DNA of 64,000 bases from Stenotrophomonas bentonitica. GTDB taxonomy: Bacteria > Pseudomonadota > Gammaproteobacteria > Xanthomonadales > Xanthomonadaceae. The stretch lies in NCBI RefSeq assembly GCF_013185915.1, contig NZ_JAAZUH010000001.1, forward strand, positions 1,178,001 through 1,242,000, in the 5' to 3' direction. The position numbers and the translations under genes were made by a program. Shown piece after piece: positions 19,572 through 27,846 of this stretch. The notes beneath the pieces were generated by a model, which had not been told where the DNA came from, ran no database searches, and saw nothing but the letters and a program-made list of their open reading frames with translations. Numbering within the stretch: position 1 is the first letter of the stretch; each line of letters opens with the position of its first letter.

Positions 19572-20249
19572 ATGTCGACCGAAGCCCCCCACCTCGTTCC
19601 GCGCCCTTCCCTGCAGCGCCTGTTCCTGACCGGCCTGCTCACCCTGCTGCCGATCTGGTTGACCTGGGTGGTCATCAAGTTCGTGTTCGTGCTGCTCTCG
19701 GGCATCAGCAGCCCGCTGGTCGTGCCGCTGTCGGCGCAGATCGCCGCCTCGTTCCCGCACTACCTCGGCTGGATCCGGGTCGAGTGGATGCAGAACGTGA
19801 TCGGCCTGCTCGCCACCCTTCTGGTCATCCTGAGCGTGGGCGTGCTGAGCCGGCGCGTGATCGGCCAGCGCCTGCTGCGCTGGTTCGGCGCGGTGATCAA
19901 GCGCATTCCGCTGGCCAGCATCATCTATGAAAGCGCCAAGAAGCTGCTGGACATGCTGCAGACCGAGCCGGGCACCACCCAGCGCGTGGTGCTGATCGAC
20001 TTCCCGCACCGGGACATGAAGGCGGTGGGGCTGGTGACCCGGGTGATCCGTGAACAGGGCACCGGGCGCGAGCTGGCGGCAGTGTATGTGCCGACCACGC
20101 CGAATCCGACCTCGGGGTATCTGGAAATCGTGCCGGTGGAGCTGCTGACCCCGACCGACTGGACCGTGGACCAGGCGATGAGTTTCATTATTTCCGGCGG
20201 GGCGGTGGCGCCTGAGAGCGTGCCGTTCACGCGGGCTGGGGAACGCTGA
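19572..20249 (+). CDS. DUF502 family membrane protein
   Basis: A 225-residue inner-membrane protein with two long hydrophobic segments (about 18-45 and 74-95) and a C-terminal soluble part. RLFLTGLLTLLPIWLTWVV, the central RRVIGQRLLRWFGAVIKRIP and VYVPTTPNPTSGYL are hallmark DUF502 motifs. Function is unknown across bacteria. The ATG at 19572 begins the conserved N-terminus. An inverted REP copy lies 29 bases after the stop. Confidence 0.85.
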   Translation: MSTEAPHLVPRPSLQRLFLTGLLTLLPIWLTWVVIKFVFVLLSGISSPLVVPLSAQIAASFPHYLGWIRVEWMQNVIGLLATLLVILSVGVLSRRVIGQRLLRWFGAVIKRIPLASIIYESAKKLLDMLQTEPGTTQRVVLIDFPHRDMKAVGLVTRVIREQGTGRELAAVYVPTTPNPTSGYLEIVPVELLTPTDWTVDQAMSFIISGGAVAPESVPFTRAGER

Positions 20250-20277
20250 TCGCGTAAAGGTTTCGTTATTTTTTTGC

Positions 20278-20303
20278 GTGGGACACGCGTGGCGTGTCGC
20301 TAC
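20278..20303. repeat. REP palindrome (inverted copy)
   Basis: GTGGGACACGCGTGGCGTGT then CGCTAC, the reverse complement (one mismatch) of the element at 18152-18177. It follows a T-rich stretch (20264-20275) after the DUF502 gene. Confidence 0.8.
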
Positions 20304-20389
20304 GCTGTACAGCCGCCCCGGCAGCGCTGGTCTGGGGCGGGCTGATCAGGCAAGCTCCCGGGTCTGTATAGGATTTACGGAAGCGTTCC

Positions 20390-22306
20390 ATGCCTTACCC
20401 CGCCCGTGCCTTGGCGCTTGCCATCGCCTCGCTGCTGGTCTTCAGCGCCGCCGCGCCCGCCGAGGCCGCCAAGAAGAAGGCCAACCGCCCGGCTGCCGCG
20501 CAGACCCGGCAGGCCAAGCCGAAGGCCAAGCCGCGCGCCCGGCCCGCCGCCGCACCCGCGCGCCAGCCGCTGGTGCGCCAGCAGAGCAAGGCCGCCCAGC
20601 TCGAACGCATCTACGACGAGTACTGGGACGCCTCGATGCGGCTCAACCCGCTGCAGGCCACCTTCCAGGGCGACAGCCGCCACAACGACCAGCTGCCCAA
20701 CATCCTCTCCGCCGCGTACCGCCAGCAGTCGCATGACTTCACCCAGGAATGGCTGGGCAAGGTCGAGAAGATCGGCCCGGACGGCCTGACCGGCCAGGAC
20801 CTGCTGAGCTACCAGATCTTCGTGCGCGACGCGCGCATGTCATTGGCCGCCGAAAAGTACCCGGCCTGGATGCTGCCGGTCAGCCAGTACTACAACCTGG
20901 GCAGCATCATGGCGATCCTTGGCTCCGGCTCGGGTGCGCAGCCCTTCAACACCGTGCAGGACTACGACACCTGGTCGAAGCGCTCGGTGGGCATTCCGCC
21001 GCTGTTCGACCAGGCCATCGCCAATATGCGCGAAGGCATGCGCGCCGGGGTGGTGCAGCCGCGCGACCTGATGGAAAAAGTGCTGCCACAGCTGGATGCG
21101 GTACTCAAGCCAACCGCTGAAGAGACTATCTTCTGGGCGCCGATCCGAAACATGCCGGACGACTTCTCTGCGGCAGACAAGGCGCGCATCACCGCCGAGT
21201 ACAAGCGGATGATCGAATTCCGCCTGATGCCGGCCTACCGCGCGCTGCGGGGCTTCATCGCCACCGAATACCTGCCGGCCACCCGCCGCACCGACGGCCT
21301 GTCGGCGCTGCCCAACGGCCAGGCCTGGTACGCCCAGAACATCGTGCAGACCACCGCCAGCACGCTCACCCCGCAGCAGATCCATACGCTGGCCGAACAG
21401 CGCGTGGCCAGCCTGCAGGAGCAGATCGCAGCGGTGATGAAGGAAAACCGCATCCGCGGTTCGCAGCCGAAGTTGATGCGCAGCATGCGCACCGACAAGA
21501 ACTTCCAGTACAACACGCCCGACGCGCTGCTGATGCGCTACAAGCAGCTGCAGCAGCAGGTCAACACGCGCCTGCCCGCCCTGCTGGACACCCAGCCCAA
21601 GGCGCGGCTGGAAGTGCGCCCGGTCGAGCCGGATCGCGCGGCCAGCGCCGCCGCAGTGAGCTACCAGCCGGCGCTGCCCGATGGCATGCGTCCGGCCGTG
21701 CTGTACGTGAACACCAATGCCCTACCCAGCCGCCGCACCTGGTCGGCACCGGCGCAGTACCTGCATGAAGGCATTCCCGGCCACCACGTGCAGCTGGGCC
21801 TGCAGCAGGAACTGGACAAGCTGCCGCGCTTCCGCCGCCTTGGTGGCGACATCGCGTTCGTGGAAGGCTGGGGCCTGTATGCCGAGTCGCTGGGCGACGA
21901 ACTGGGCGTGTACCAGGATCCGTACGCACGGATCGGTTACCTGCAGGGCGCGCTGACCCGCAGTGCGCGCATGGTCGCCGACACCGGCGTGCATGCGCAG
22001 GGCTGGAGCAAGAAGCAGGCAGTGGACTACCTGGTCAAGACCGCCGACCTGCCGGTGGAAGACGCCACTGCCGAAGTCGAGCGCTTCATGGCCCTGCCCG
22101 GCCAGACCCTGGCCAACGGCTTGGGCGAACTGAAGATGATGGAGCTGCGCGACAAGGCCAAGGTTGCACAGGGAGCCGCCTTCGACCCGCGCCGCTTCCA
22201 CGCCGAAGTGCTGCGCGATGGTTCGATGCCGCTGGATATCCTGCAGGCCAAGATAGAACGCTGGATCGCGGCACCGGGCGCCGGCGCTACGGCACCTACG
22301 CCCTGA
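20390..22306 (+). CDS. DUF885 family putative metallopeptidase
   Basis: A 638-residue exported protein: signal peptide (ALALAIASLLVFSAAAPAEA, cleavage near residue 26), a basic alanine/proline/lysine-rich linker (about 27-65), then the DUF885 domain to the end. The segment YLHEGIPGHHVQLGLQQE (around residue 460) holds the HEGxPGH motif that is the presumed zinc site of this family, with a downstream glutamate in FVEGWGLYAESLG. The family resembles carboxypeptidases, but few have a measured activity. This is the last ordinary chromosomal gene before the secretion cluster; a bidirectional hairpin follows. Confidence 0.83.
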   Translation: MPYPARALALAIASLLVFSAAAPAEAAKKKANRPAAAQTRQAKPKAKPRARPAAAPARQPLVRQQSKAAQLERIYDEYWDASMRLNPLQATFQGDSRHNDQLPNILSAAYRQQSHDFTQEWLGKVEKIGPDGLTGQDLLSYQIFVRDARMSLAAEKYPAWMLPVSQYYNLGSIMAILGSGSGAQPFNTVQDYDTWSKRSVGIPPLFDQAIANMREGMRAGVVQPRDLMEKVLPQLDAVLKPTAEETIFWAPIRNMPDDFSAADKARITAEYKRMIEFRLMPAYRALRGFIATEYLPATRRTDGLSALPNGQAWYAQNIVQTTASTLTPQQIHTLAEQRVASLQEQIAAVMKENRIRGSQPKLMRSMRTDKNFQYNTPDALLMRYKQLQQQVNTRLPALLDTQPKARLEVRPVEPDRAASAAAVSYQPALPDGMRPAVLYVNTNALPSRRTWSAPAQYLHEGIPGHHVQLGLQQELDKLPRFRRLGGDIAFVEGWGLYAESLGDELGVYQDPYARIGYLQGALTRSARMVADTGVHAQGWSKKQAVDYLVKTADLPVEDATAEVERFMALPGQTLANGLGELKMMELRDKAKVAQGAAFDPRRFHAEVLRDGSMPLDILQAKIERWIAAPGAGATAPTP

Positions 22307-22314
22307 AACGAACT

Positions 22315-22337
22315 GCGGGCCGCATCATGCGGCCCGC
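22315..22337. terminator. Shared hairpin between DUF885 gene and T3SS cluster
   Basis: Perfect 10-bp arms GCGGGCCGCA (22315-22324) / TGCGGCCCGC (22328-22337), loop TCA, 8 bases after the stop of the rightward gene and 22 bases beyond the stop of the leftward T3SS operon. Its position between converging genes fits a two-way terminator, though T-runs are weak. Confidence 0.6.
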
Positions 22338-22359
22338 TTCGTATCTGCCGTACCGGACG

Positions 22360-22659
22360 TCAATACTCGTCAGGCTTCGGCATCATTTCGTCGTCGCCGA
22401 AAATCATCTTCTGGGTGAACTCGGTGATCCACCAGTGCACGGCCATCTGCCGGGTCAGTTCCGCGATGTCCGGCGGAATGGGCTTGGTTTCAAACTTGGG
22501 GTCATCCGGCGTCGGCTTGGTTTCCTGCTCGGATTCCTCCGGCTTGGTCGACGCCGCATCGATCGCGGCCCGCAGGCGCCGCATCAGGTTCTCCTGCTCG
22601 GCCTGCGGGCGGTCCGGGTTGAAGGGCACGGTTGCGCCCAACGGTTCAATAAACATCAT
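22360..22659 (-). CDS. Unknown 99-residue protein in the orgC position
   Basis: Not recognised by sequence. A short acidic protein: N-terminal helix-prone part (QAEQENLMRRLRAAIDAAS), a charged, proline-rich middle (KPEESEQETKPTPDDPKFET) and an aromatic C-terminal segment (ELTRQMAVHWWITEFTQKM) ending in an acidic tail. Its ATG (22659) overlaps the sctL stop as ATGA, so it belongs to the sctDFIJKL operon and is its last gene. In Salmonella the same slot holds orgC, a secreted protein that promotes needle-subunit assembly; equating the two is positional inference only. Confidence 0.6.
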   Translation of the reverse strand: MMFIEPLGATVPFNPDRPQAEQENLMRRLRAAIDAASTKPEESEQETKPTPDDPKFETKPIPPDIAELTRQMAVHWWITEFTQKMIFGDDEMMPKPDEY

Positions 22660-23345
22660 TCCACTCCATGCACGGGTTGGGGAAACGGCAATCGCTTGAG
22701 CCGGGCATCGATGCCGGCGGCATAGTCACGGGCGCGCTGGCGCGCGGCCGCGTCCAGTGCGTCGGCATCCACGCTGGCCTCCACGGCGGCGGTGATCGCA
22801 CCCACTGGATCCAGTTCAAACAGCAACGGGCCCGCTTTCAGCATCGGCAGTGCCGAGCGCGCGGAGAGCAGCTGCAGTGCCGGTGCGTCCGGCTTCTGCG
22901 CAAGCTGCGCACGCACCGCCTCGCCCAGCTCTGGCATCTGCTCGGGCACGTACAGGACCAGGCCAGTATCGGCGTTGCCCAGCAGCTGTTCGCAGCGCTG
23001 CACCACCAGCGCCGCATCTACGCCCTCGGCAGCCAAGCTGGCCGCGATCACCTCACGCACCTGGCCCAGCACCGCCTCGCGCACCGCCTGCACATTGCCC
23101 AGCGCGGCGGCCAGCAGCGGCACCGCCTCACTGATGGCATCGGCATAGCCCTGGCCGAAGCCGGCCAGGCGGGCCTCGGTGGTGGCCGCATCGACCTGCC
23201 CGGGCAACGCGCCCAGCACGTCGGAGGCGCGACGGCGCGCCGCCGATTCCAGCTGGTCGGCGCGAGCCGCCTGGCCGAGTGCGCTGGGTGCGATCACACC
23301 GCCCTGGGCATGCGCCAGGACGTGCTCAGGAAAGCTTTTCAACAT
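22656..23345 (-). CDS. sctL: T3SS stator protein SctL (OrgB-like)
   Basis: A 229-residue cytoplasmic protein in the orgB position, directly after sctK. An alanine- and arginine-rich helical N-terminus (AARADQLESAARRRASDVL) precedes a domain with weak likeness to V/F-type ATPase stators (about 95-185, AALVVQRCEQLLGNADTGLV). SctL dimers link the ATPase SctN to the sorting platform and restrain its activity. The start overlaps the sctK end by 20 bases. Sequence conservation in this family is low; the call rests on both the pattern and the operon position. Confidence 0.8.
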   Translation of the reverse strand: MLKSFPEHVLAHAQGGVIAPSALGQAARADQLESAARRRASDVLGALPGQVDAATTEARLAGFGQGYADAISEAVPLLAAALGNVQAVREAVLGQVREVIAASLAAEGVDAALVVQRCEQLLGNADTGLVLYVPEQMPELGEAVRAQLAQKPDAPALQLLSARSALPMLKAGPLLFELDPVGAITAAVEASVDADALDAAARQRARDYAAGIDARLKRLPFPQPVHGVE

Positions 23346-23880
23346 AGGTCACCGCCGTCCAGAAAAGGTCCAGGTCGGCGCGCTCGCCGGTGGGCGGGCG
23401 CGCGGGGTCTGCCGGGGCCGACGCGAACGGCAGGCTCAGCCTGGCCGAGAGCCAGCTTGGCAACTGCGGCGCAAGTGCCTGCACTTCGGCACCGCCCCAC
23501 AGCAGCAGGGTGTCGGCGAGGTCGGCATCGGTGTGTGCTGGCACCACGCTGGCGGGTTGCGATGCATGACCGGCGCGCATGAACGCGTGCAACGTCGGCG
23601 GCAACGCCGCGCAGCCGCGTTGCGAGGGCAACCAGTCGCGCAGCCGCGCCGCCGCCATCAGGCTGGCCACCTGCGGCAGGCGCGGCCACAGGCCGATCAA
23701 CCGCCGCGGCAGCAGTTCCGGCGGCGGTGCCAGCGACGTCGGCATCGGCAGGCGTCGCTGGCGGATCAGCGCGCCGTTCAACCAGCGCTGCTGCTCGTGG
23801 TTGGCATTGGCATACAGCGCCTGCCACGGCCGGTAGTAGGCGGCCGGCGCGTAGGCGATGCGCATGGCGTCATGCACCAC
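23326..23880 (-). CDS. sctK: T3SS sorting-platform protein SctK (OrgA-like)
   Basis: A 184-residue protein in the orgA slot. RIAYAPAAYYRPWQALYA near the N-terminus and RLIGLWPRLPQVASLMAAAR in the middle resemble Salmonella OrgA (its D-P-L-S-Y-I-H-P and W-R-R-L-P-Q-V-A-Y-L segments). SctK joins the inner-membrane ring protein SctD to the SctQ pods. The GTG at 23880 is chosen: GGAGG lies 7 bases before it, and it overlaps the sctJ stop by 11 bases; GTG 23877 or ATG 23865 are alternatives. A longer open frame to 24018 is only the sctJ region in another frame. Confidence 0.8.
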   Translation of the reverse strand: MVHDAMRIAYAPAAYYRPWQALYANANHEQQRWLNGALIRQRRLPMPTSLAPPPELLPRRLIGLWPRLPQVASLMAAARLRDWLPSQRGCAALPPTLHAFMRAGHASQPASVVPAHTDADLADTLLLWGGAEVQALAPQLPSWLSARLSLPFASAPADPARPPTGERADLDLFWTAVTYVEKLS

Positions 23881-24703
23881 GCCAGCGCCTCCAGCCGGTG
23901 GGGCCTTCGCGTCGGGCGGTGGCACGCTGCCAGAGGCCGCGCACGCGGGTGCCGACCGCGGGCACCAGCCGCACCAGCACCCAACCGCCCAGCACCAGCA
24001 GCACCGCCCCGAAGGCACACAGCAGCATCAGCGCCAGCGGCAGGCTGCGTTCGCTGCCGGTGGTCACCGCCAACGTGCGTGGGCCCTCCACCTCGGTCAG
24101 GATCACAGAGACGTTGTCGTACTCGATGCCGTCGAAGGTATTGCGCAGGAAGCGCTTCACCGATTGCAGCAGCACTTCCGCGTCGATCCCGGGATCGTGC
24201 GCGATCACCGCCGCCACATGCATGCGGCGACGTTCGATGCGGCGGCCTTCGGTACCCAGGTTTGCGTCGTAGTTCAGGTGCACGCGGCTGGACTGCACGC
24301 CGTCGAGCAGCGCCAGCGATTCTTCCAGGCGCTGTTCCACCGCGGATATCAGCCGCGCGCGCTCGCCCAGCGGCGTGCTGACCAGCGAGTCGGCCGGGAA
24401 CGCGGCGGCCACCTGGCTGCGCGGTGCCGACGGCAGGTCATTGCGCTGCATCAGCTCGATCGACTCGGGCAGGTCACGCGGGGCCACCTGTACCTGGTAA
24501 CCGCCCTTTCCCGCGTTGAGTTTCTCGGCATTGATGTTATGCCGCAGCAGCACGGCGATGACTTCATTGGCCTGGCGCTCGTCCAGGTTTTCCAGCAGTG
24601 GCTTGCGCGCGCAGCCAACCAACAGCAGCACCGCAAGCAGGGGCAGCACCACGCGCCACCGGCACAGGCGGCGCGCAGCGGCCGTGAAAGACGGCATGTT
24701 CAT
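23870..24703 (-). CDS. sctJ: T3SS inner-membrane ring lipoprotein SctJ (PrgK-like)
   Basis: A 277-residue YscJ/FliF-family lipoprotein. Lipobox LLVGC puts the lipidated Cys at residue 31; the secretin-like ring-building motifs follow (LDERQANEVIAVLLRHNINA, GYQVQVAPRDLPESIELMQ, ERARLISAVEQRLEESLALL, SSRVHLNY). A membrane helix near residues 220-242 (LPLALMLLCAFGAVLLVLGG) and a basic cytoplasmic tail end it. It forms the periplasmic-side ring with SctD. ATG at 24703 overlaps the sctI stop as ATGA. Confidence 0.93.
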   Translation of the reverse strand: MNMPSFTAAARRLCRWRVVLPLLAVLLLVGCARKPLLENLDERQANEVIAVLLRHNINAEKLNAGKGGYQVQVAPRDLPESIELMQRNDLPSAPRSQVAAAFPADSLVSTPLGERARLISAVEQRLEESLALLDGVQSSRVHLNYDANLGTEGRRIERRRMHVAAVIAHDPGIDAEVLLQSVKRFLRNTFDGIEYDNVSVILTEVEGPRTLAVTTGSERSLPLALMLLCAFGAVLLVLGGWVLVRLVPAVGTRVRGLWQRATARREGPTGWRRWRGA

Positions 24704-24987
24704 GACTTGAGCAGCGTCTCCACGGTCTTGTTGGCGTGGTTGGCCAGGCCGGCCGCCACGATCATGCGTTTGGTGTAGTCGGCCAGGTTCAGCTGCAGCT
24801 CGATCAGTGCGGCCGGGCTGGTGGCGGTGTCGGCGTTGCTGCTGGCTGCCTGGATCCGGCCCAGGTCCTCGCCGGCGCTGACATAGCTGTTGGCCAGGGC
24901 ATGGCTCATGCGATCCGACAACGTCATGGTGCCGCCAGCGGCGTCGCCACCCACGTTGAGTTCGGTCGCGATCTGGGTCACTTGCAT
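24700..24987 (-). CDS. sctI: T3SS inner rod protein SctI (PrgJ-like)
   Basis: A 95-residue protein matching PrgJ/MxiI in length and at its C-terminus: LADYTKRMIVAAGLANHANK then TVETLLKS, against the PrgJ end with V-E-T-L-L. It forms the short rod that links the SctR/S/T gate to the needle. ATG at 24987 is chosen because AGGAG stands 8 bases before it; an in-frame ATG at 25062 overlapping the sctF stop would add 25 glycine/threonine/alanine-rich residues and has no ribosome binding site. Confidence 0.82.
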   Translation of the reverse strand: MQVTQIATELNVGGDAAGGTMTLSDRMSHALANSYVSAGEDLGRIQAASSNADTATSPAALIELQLNLADYTKRMIVAAGLANHANKTVETLLKS

Positions 24988-25058
24988 GGGGGTATCTCCT
25001 GCGGGGGTTCCGCCTGCGGTCCGGGTACCGGCAGCAGCGCTGCCGGTACCGGCGTTCA

Positions 25059-25382
25059 TCAACCCAGGTTGCGGGCGTTCTGCTTCTGCATGTCCGACAG
25101 CCTCTTGGCCGAGTTGGACTGCAGGGTTCGGTAGGTGGTGTAGCCGGACAGCGCGGTCTGGTAGTCGGCCAGGAAGGCCGGGTTGGTGGGGTCGCCACCC
25201 TTGCCGTCCTTGTCCCCTGCCAGCGCGGCGAAGGCTGCGTCGAGTTCCACCTTCAGCTTCTCCACGCCCTTGTCGAAACGATCGCTGTGATCACCCAGCC
25301 AGCCCCAGGACTTGGTCGGGTCCGGCTTGTCGCCATCGAACTCGCCACCGACGGGGACAGGATTGATAGTTGCCATGCTCAT
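25059..25382 (-). CDS. sctF: T3SS needle subunit SctF (PrgI-like)
   Basis: A 107-residue needle protein. From residue 26 on it follows the PrgI/MxiH fold: WGWLGDHSDRFDKGVEKL, a turn with PTNP, then FLADYQTALSGYTTYRTLQS and a C-terminal helix. PrgI is 80 residues, so this one has an extra 25-residue N-terminus (SMATINPVPVGGEFDGDKPD) and a slightly longer glycine/lysine turn (GDKDGKGGD). Start ATG 25382 follows TTGGAG with a 7-base gap. First of the small secreted subunits after sctD, 27 bases downstream of it. Confidence 0.88.
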   Translation of the reverse strand: MSMATINPVPVGGEFDGDKPDPTKSWGWLGDHSDRFDKGVEKLKVELDAAFAALAGDKDGKGGDPTNPAFLADYQTALSGYTTYRTLQSNSAKRLSDMQKQNARNLG

Positions 25383-25409
25383 GTACTTGCTCCAAGAAAA
25401 ACAGAAAGG

Positions 25410-26588
25410 TCAACGGCTACCTGCCGTGGAAAACTCCCAGCGACCCTCGCCCACCGAGAGCAGTTGATCCTGGGAATACTGGTAGGAACGGCCCTTCAAC
25501 AGGTCGTCCCACAAACGGATACTGATGCGCACGCGGCGCTCACCCCACTGCTGCACGAAGTCGTCGCGGTAGCGCGCCATGGCGTGCAGTGAGGCGTCAT
25601 CAAGAAACACGTCGTTGGAAATGCTGGCGCGACCTGCCTGGCCGCCGGCACGGGTGCTGATGCCGCGCGCGCGCAGCTCGGCGCGTGCCATCGACACCAG
25701 TTCGCCGTCGCCGACCGAGCGTACGTCGATCTCCGCCGCGTACGGCATCTGCGGCGCCAGCAGCGCCTGCACCTGGCGGCGGCGCTCCACGTCGTTCATG
25801 CCCAGCGCAGTGATCACCACTTCCGGGCGCTGCGGGCTGCGCAGGCGTACCACTGCGTAGTCGACGCGGGCGCTGTCCATCACGCTGCCGATGCGCGCGG
25901 CTTCCACATGGCGGTCGCGGTACTGGTCCTGCAGGCGCCCGGCGCGCTGGCTGGCGCGCTGTCCCCAGGCCACGGCTTCGGGGTTGTCGGCGAAGGCGTA
26001 CAGGCGTCCGGTGGCGTCGTGCACCACGGTGTAGTTGTAGGGGGACTTGGCCAGCACCGCTTCCAGCGTGCGCACCTGCGTGGCAGGGCGCTGTGTGTCG
26101 TACAGCCACCAGCCGCCGGCGCCCAGCACCACCGCCACCAGTGCGGCAGCGGCCCAGCGGCGCACACCATTCGCGCGGGTCGGTCGATTGATCGGCGGCA
26201 GGGTCAGGCCTTCGTCAACGACCACCGGCAGCCGGTGGTCCAGGACTCCCGCCGACCAGGCCTGGTCTTCGGCACGCACCGCCATTGCCAGCCCGGCGAC
26301 ATGCACCACGGCGTTGAGCGGCAGTTCCTTCGGCGACCAGAACTCGGCGCCTTCCGCCCGGACTTCCAGCCGTACTTCATCGTCAGTGAGGTGGATCCGG
26401 AACGAGGCCGGGGCCAGGTCGCCGGGGATGTAGAACACGTTGTCGGCGTTGGCCAGCGTGGTCCCCAGCTGCCCTTGGTGCAGGGTGCGGGCCGGGCCGA
26501 CATGGAAAATGGTGTCGCCGGGGGAGAGCGTGAATTCCACGCCATCGAGCTGGCCGGAAAGCAGTTTCAACTTGTGCGCGGGGAGCAT
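25410..26588 (-). CDS. sctD: T3SS inner-membrane ring protein SctD (PrgH-like)
   Basis: A 392-residue bitopic protein: cytoplasmic FHA-like domain (about 1-120, KLKLLSGQLDGVEFTLSPGD ... FYIPGDLAPASFRIHL), one membrane helix (about 145-165, WAAAALVAVVLGAGGWWLY), then a periplasmic ring-building part (about 170-392). The N-terminus parallels PrgH (V-R-L-L-N-S-S-L-N-G-C-E-F-P-L). It builds the inner ring with SctJ and holds SctK. ATG at 26588 is chosen; an ATG at 26627 would add 13 basic residues. It heads the sctD-F-I-J-K-L operon; the 130 bases upstream are unusually AT-rich and probably hold its promoter. Confidence 0.87.
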   Translation of the reverse strand: MLPAHKLKLLSGQLDGVEFTLSPGDTIFHVGPARTLHQGQLGTTLANADNVFYIPGDLAPASFRIHLTDDEVRLEVRAEGAEFWSPKELPLNAVVHVAGLAMAVRAEDQAWSAGVLDHRLPVVVDEGLTLPPINRPTRANGVRRWAAAALVAVVLGAGGWWLYDTQRPATQVRTLEAVLAKSPYNYTVVHDATGRLYAFADNPEAVAWGQRASQRAGRLQDQYRDRHVEAARIGSVMDSARVDYAVVRLRSPQRPEVVITALGMNDVERRRQVQALLAPQMPYAAEIDVRSVGDGELVSMARAELRARGISTRAGGQAGRASISNDVFLDDASLHAMARYRDDFVQQWGERRVRISIRLWDDLLKGRSYQYSQDQLLSVGEGRWEFSTAGSR

Positions 26589-26720
26589 GGGAGTCCGGGG
26601 AAAGCGGGAGCGGGAAGGCCGCTGCACAAGGCATTGCGGCGACGACGCGCAGACTGACAGCTCCCCCGGAGCCCCTCCATGAAATATCTTTCAATGTCCG
26701 ATTACTACGTTTTCTTGTAG

Positions 26721-26835
26721 TCAGTGCACGCCGCGATACAACGCCGTGACCTTCTCGACATAGTGTCGGGTTTCGCTGAACGGTGGCACGCGGTTGCCGT
26801 GGCGTTGTACGCGGCCAGCATCACGGTCAAGCCGC
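26721..26835 (-). pseudogene. Decayed 3' end of a second iagB-like lytic transglycosylase gene
   Basis: On the minus strand VMLAAYNA then, after a 22-base deletion and frame change, GNRVPPFSETRHYVEKVTAL followed by YRGVH and a TGA stop. These match the C-terminus of the intact IagB-like protein at 27847-28470 (LMLAAYNA...YGNRVPPFNETRHYVEKVTKLYSG), in the same orientation. Everything upstream of the VMLAAYNA segment is lost. Relative to the intact copy, TGGCGAGGGTGCTGTGCAGC and neighbouring bases are missing. No function is expected; it is a marker of past rearrangement. Confidence 0.85.
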
Positions 26836-26924
26836 TGTCGCATCTCCCTTGGAAAAGGAAACTTCGGTCCCGCACCCATTCACTGCACTTCCTTGCGCCC
26901 CGGCACGCGGCGCCGAGCTCGCGC

Positions 26925-27794
26925 TCAAGAAGTACCAGGCGACACTTCAGCTCCATCAGCGCTGGGCAAAGGCAAGCCCCACTTTAGATACTCAGGAATA
27001 CCCATTAGTGCAAAAATCGCCGAATCTACGTAAGACCATGTTCCGATCTCCAAGCACATGGCAATACGCCGCTCCGTCTCATCCGCAAGATTTTCCTTGA
27101 TGAGCGAGTAAACCTGAACGTCTTTGGCTTCAGGGGAATTTAGTATCGGCGCGAGCCGAGGCCTTCTTTCTTCAATACTACCTGCAATGGGCCTAGTCAG
27201 CAGCGCTCGCGCCATTCCATCCATGAGTCTTTGGCTACCAATTCTGGCATTACACTGCTCTACGCGCTTCTGAGCCTCCCTCAACACCTTAGTGAACTTC
27301 ACTGTCTTACCGCCAGTGCAGGCGCCGACAGGTGCGGTAGGACAACGACCTGCACGAACCCCCGCCCTGTAGATTGTCGCCTCCAGTTCGTCACGACACT
27401 TCTGCAACAGCGGGTCGTCCGGTGACGTCTTTAGAAGCTCCAGTAGCGATGCATAAGTAGCGCCGGAAACGAAAAAGCGTTGCAACGCAGGCGCACCAAG
27501 GCGGTCCTCACTGTTTGGGGCCATCCACCGCAGTGTTTTGCTGATCGCATCACTCTCTCTACGGGACGATGCTGGCCGGGGCTTTGCAAAAATGTCATAG
27601 CAAACACTCAAAGCATGCCCCGATGCTTGACGATTCCAAACTCCCTCCGCACTCATGTGACAGTAAGTGAAGGTCGGTGCTGGAGAATTGCGGATACTGT
27701 CCAGGCGAATGCTGTTGAGTGTCTGCTGCAGACTGAACGGTGGCGGCTGGACGGGCCGCGAAGGCGCGACTTTGATGCTTGGCGTTGTCGGCAT
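26925..27794 (-). CDS. Unknown protein sharing the N-terminal domain of the 920-residue T3SS-locus protein
   Basis: A 289-residue protein not recognised from any family. Residues about 30-215 align almost without gaps to the N-terminus of the protein at 28712-31474: I/VRN (34-36), ASGHALSV (57-64), LG (99-100), GVRAGRC (145-151), GS (186-187), EERRPRL (208-214), with cysteines 45, 151, 159 and 181 facing 44, 151, 167 and 180. No signal peptide; one hydrophobic stretch near 253-272. GAGGGAAG precedes the ATG. The DNA is visibly poorer in G+C than its neighbours, and the gene lies between an intact iagB and an iagB remnant, which suggests duplication or late arrival. A secreted effector is a reasonable guess, not shown. 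Confidence 0.65.
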   Translation of the reverse strand: MPTTPSIKVAPSRPVQPPPFSLQQTLNSIRLDSIRNSPAPTFTYCHMSAEGVWNRQASGHALSVCYDIFAKPRPASSRRESDAISKTLRWMAPNSEDRLGAPALQRFFVSGATYASLLELLKTSPDDPLLQKCRDELEATIYRAGVRAGRCPTAPVGACTGGKTVKFTKVLREAQKRVEQCNARIGSQRLMDGMARALLTRPIAGSIEERRPRLAPILNSPEAKDVQVYSLIKENLADETERRIAMCLEIGTWSYVDSAIFALMGIPEYLKWGLPLPSADGAEVSPGTS

Positions 27795-27846
27795 GAGTTA
27801 CTTCCCTCGAAGTGCTTGAGTCAGGATTCAGGCATTTTTGGTTTGA

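Noticed and set aside
24988..25062. Upstream ATG for sctI at 25062
   Set aside because: Would add a Gly/Thr/Ala-rich stretch without ribosome binding site; AGGAG precedes ATG 24987, which gives the family length.
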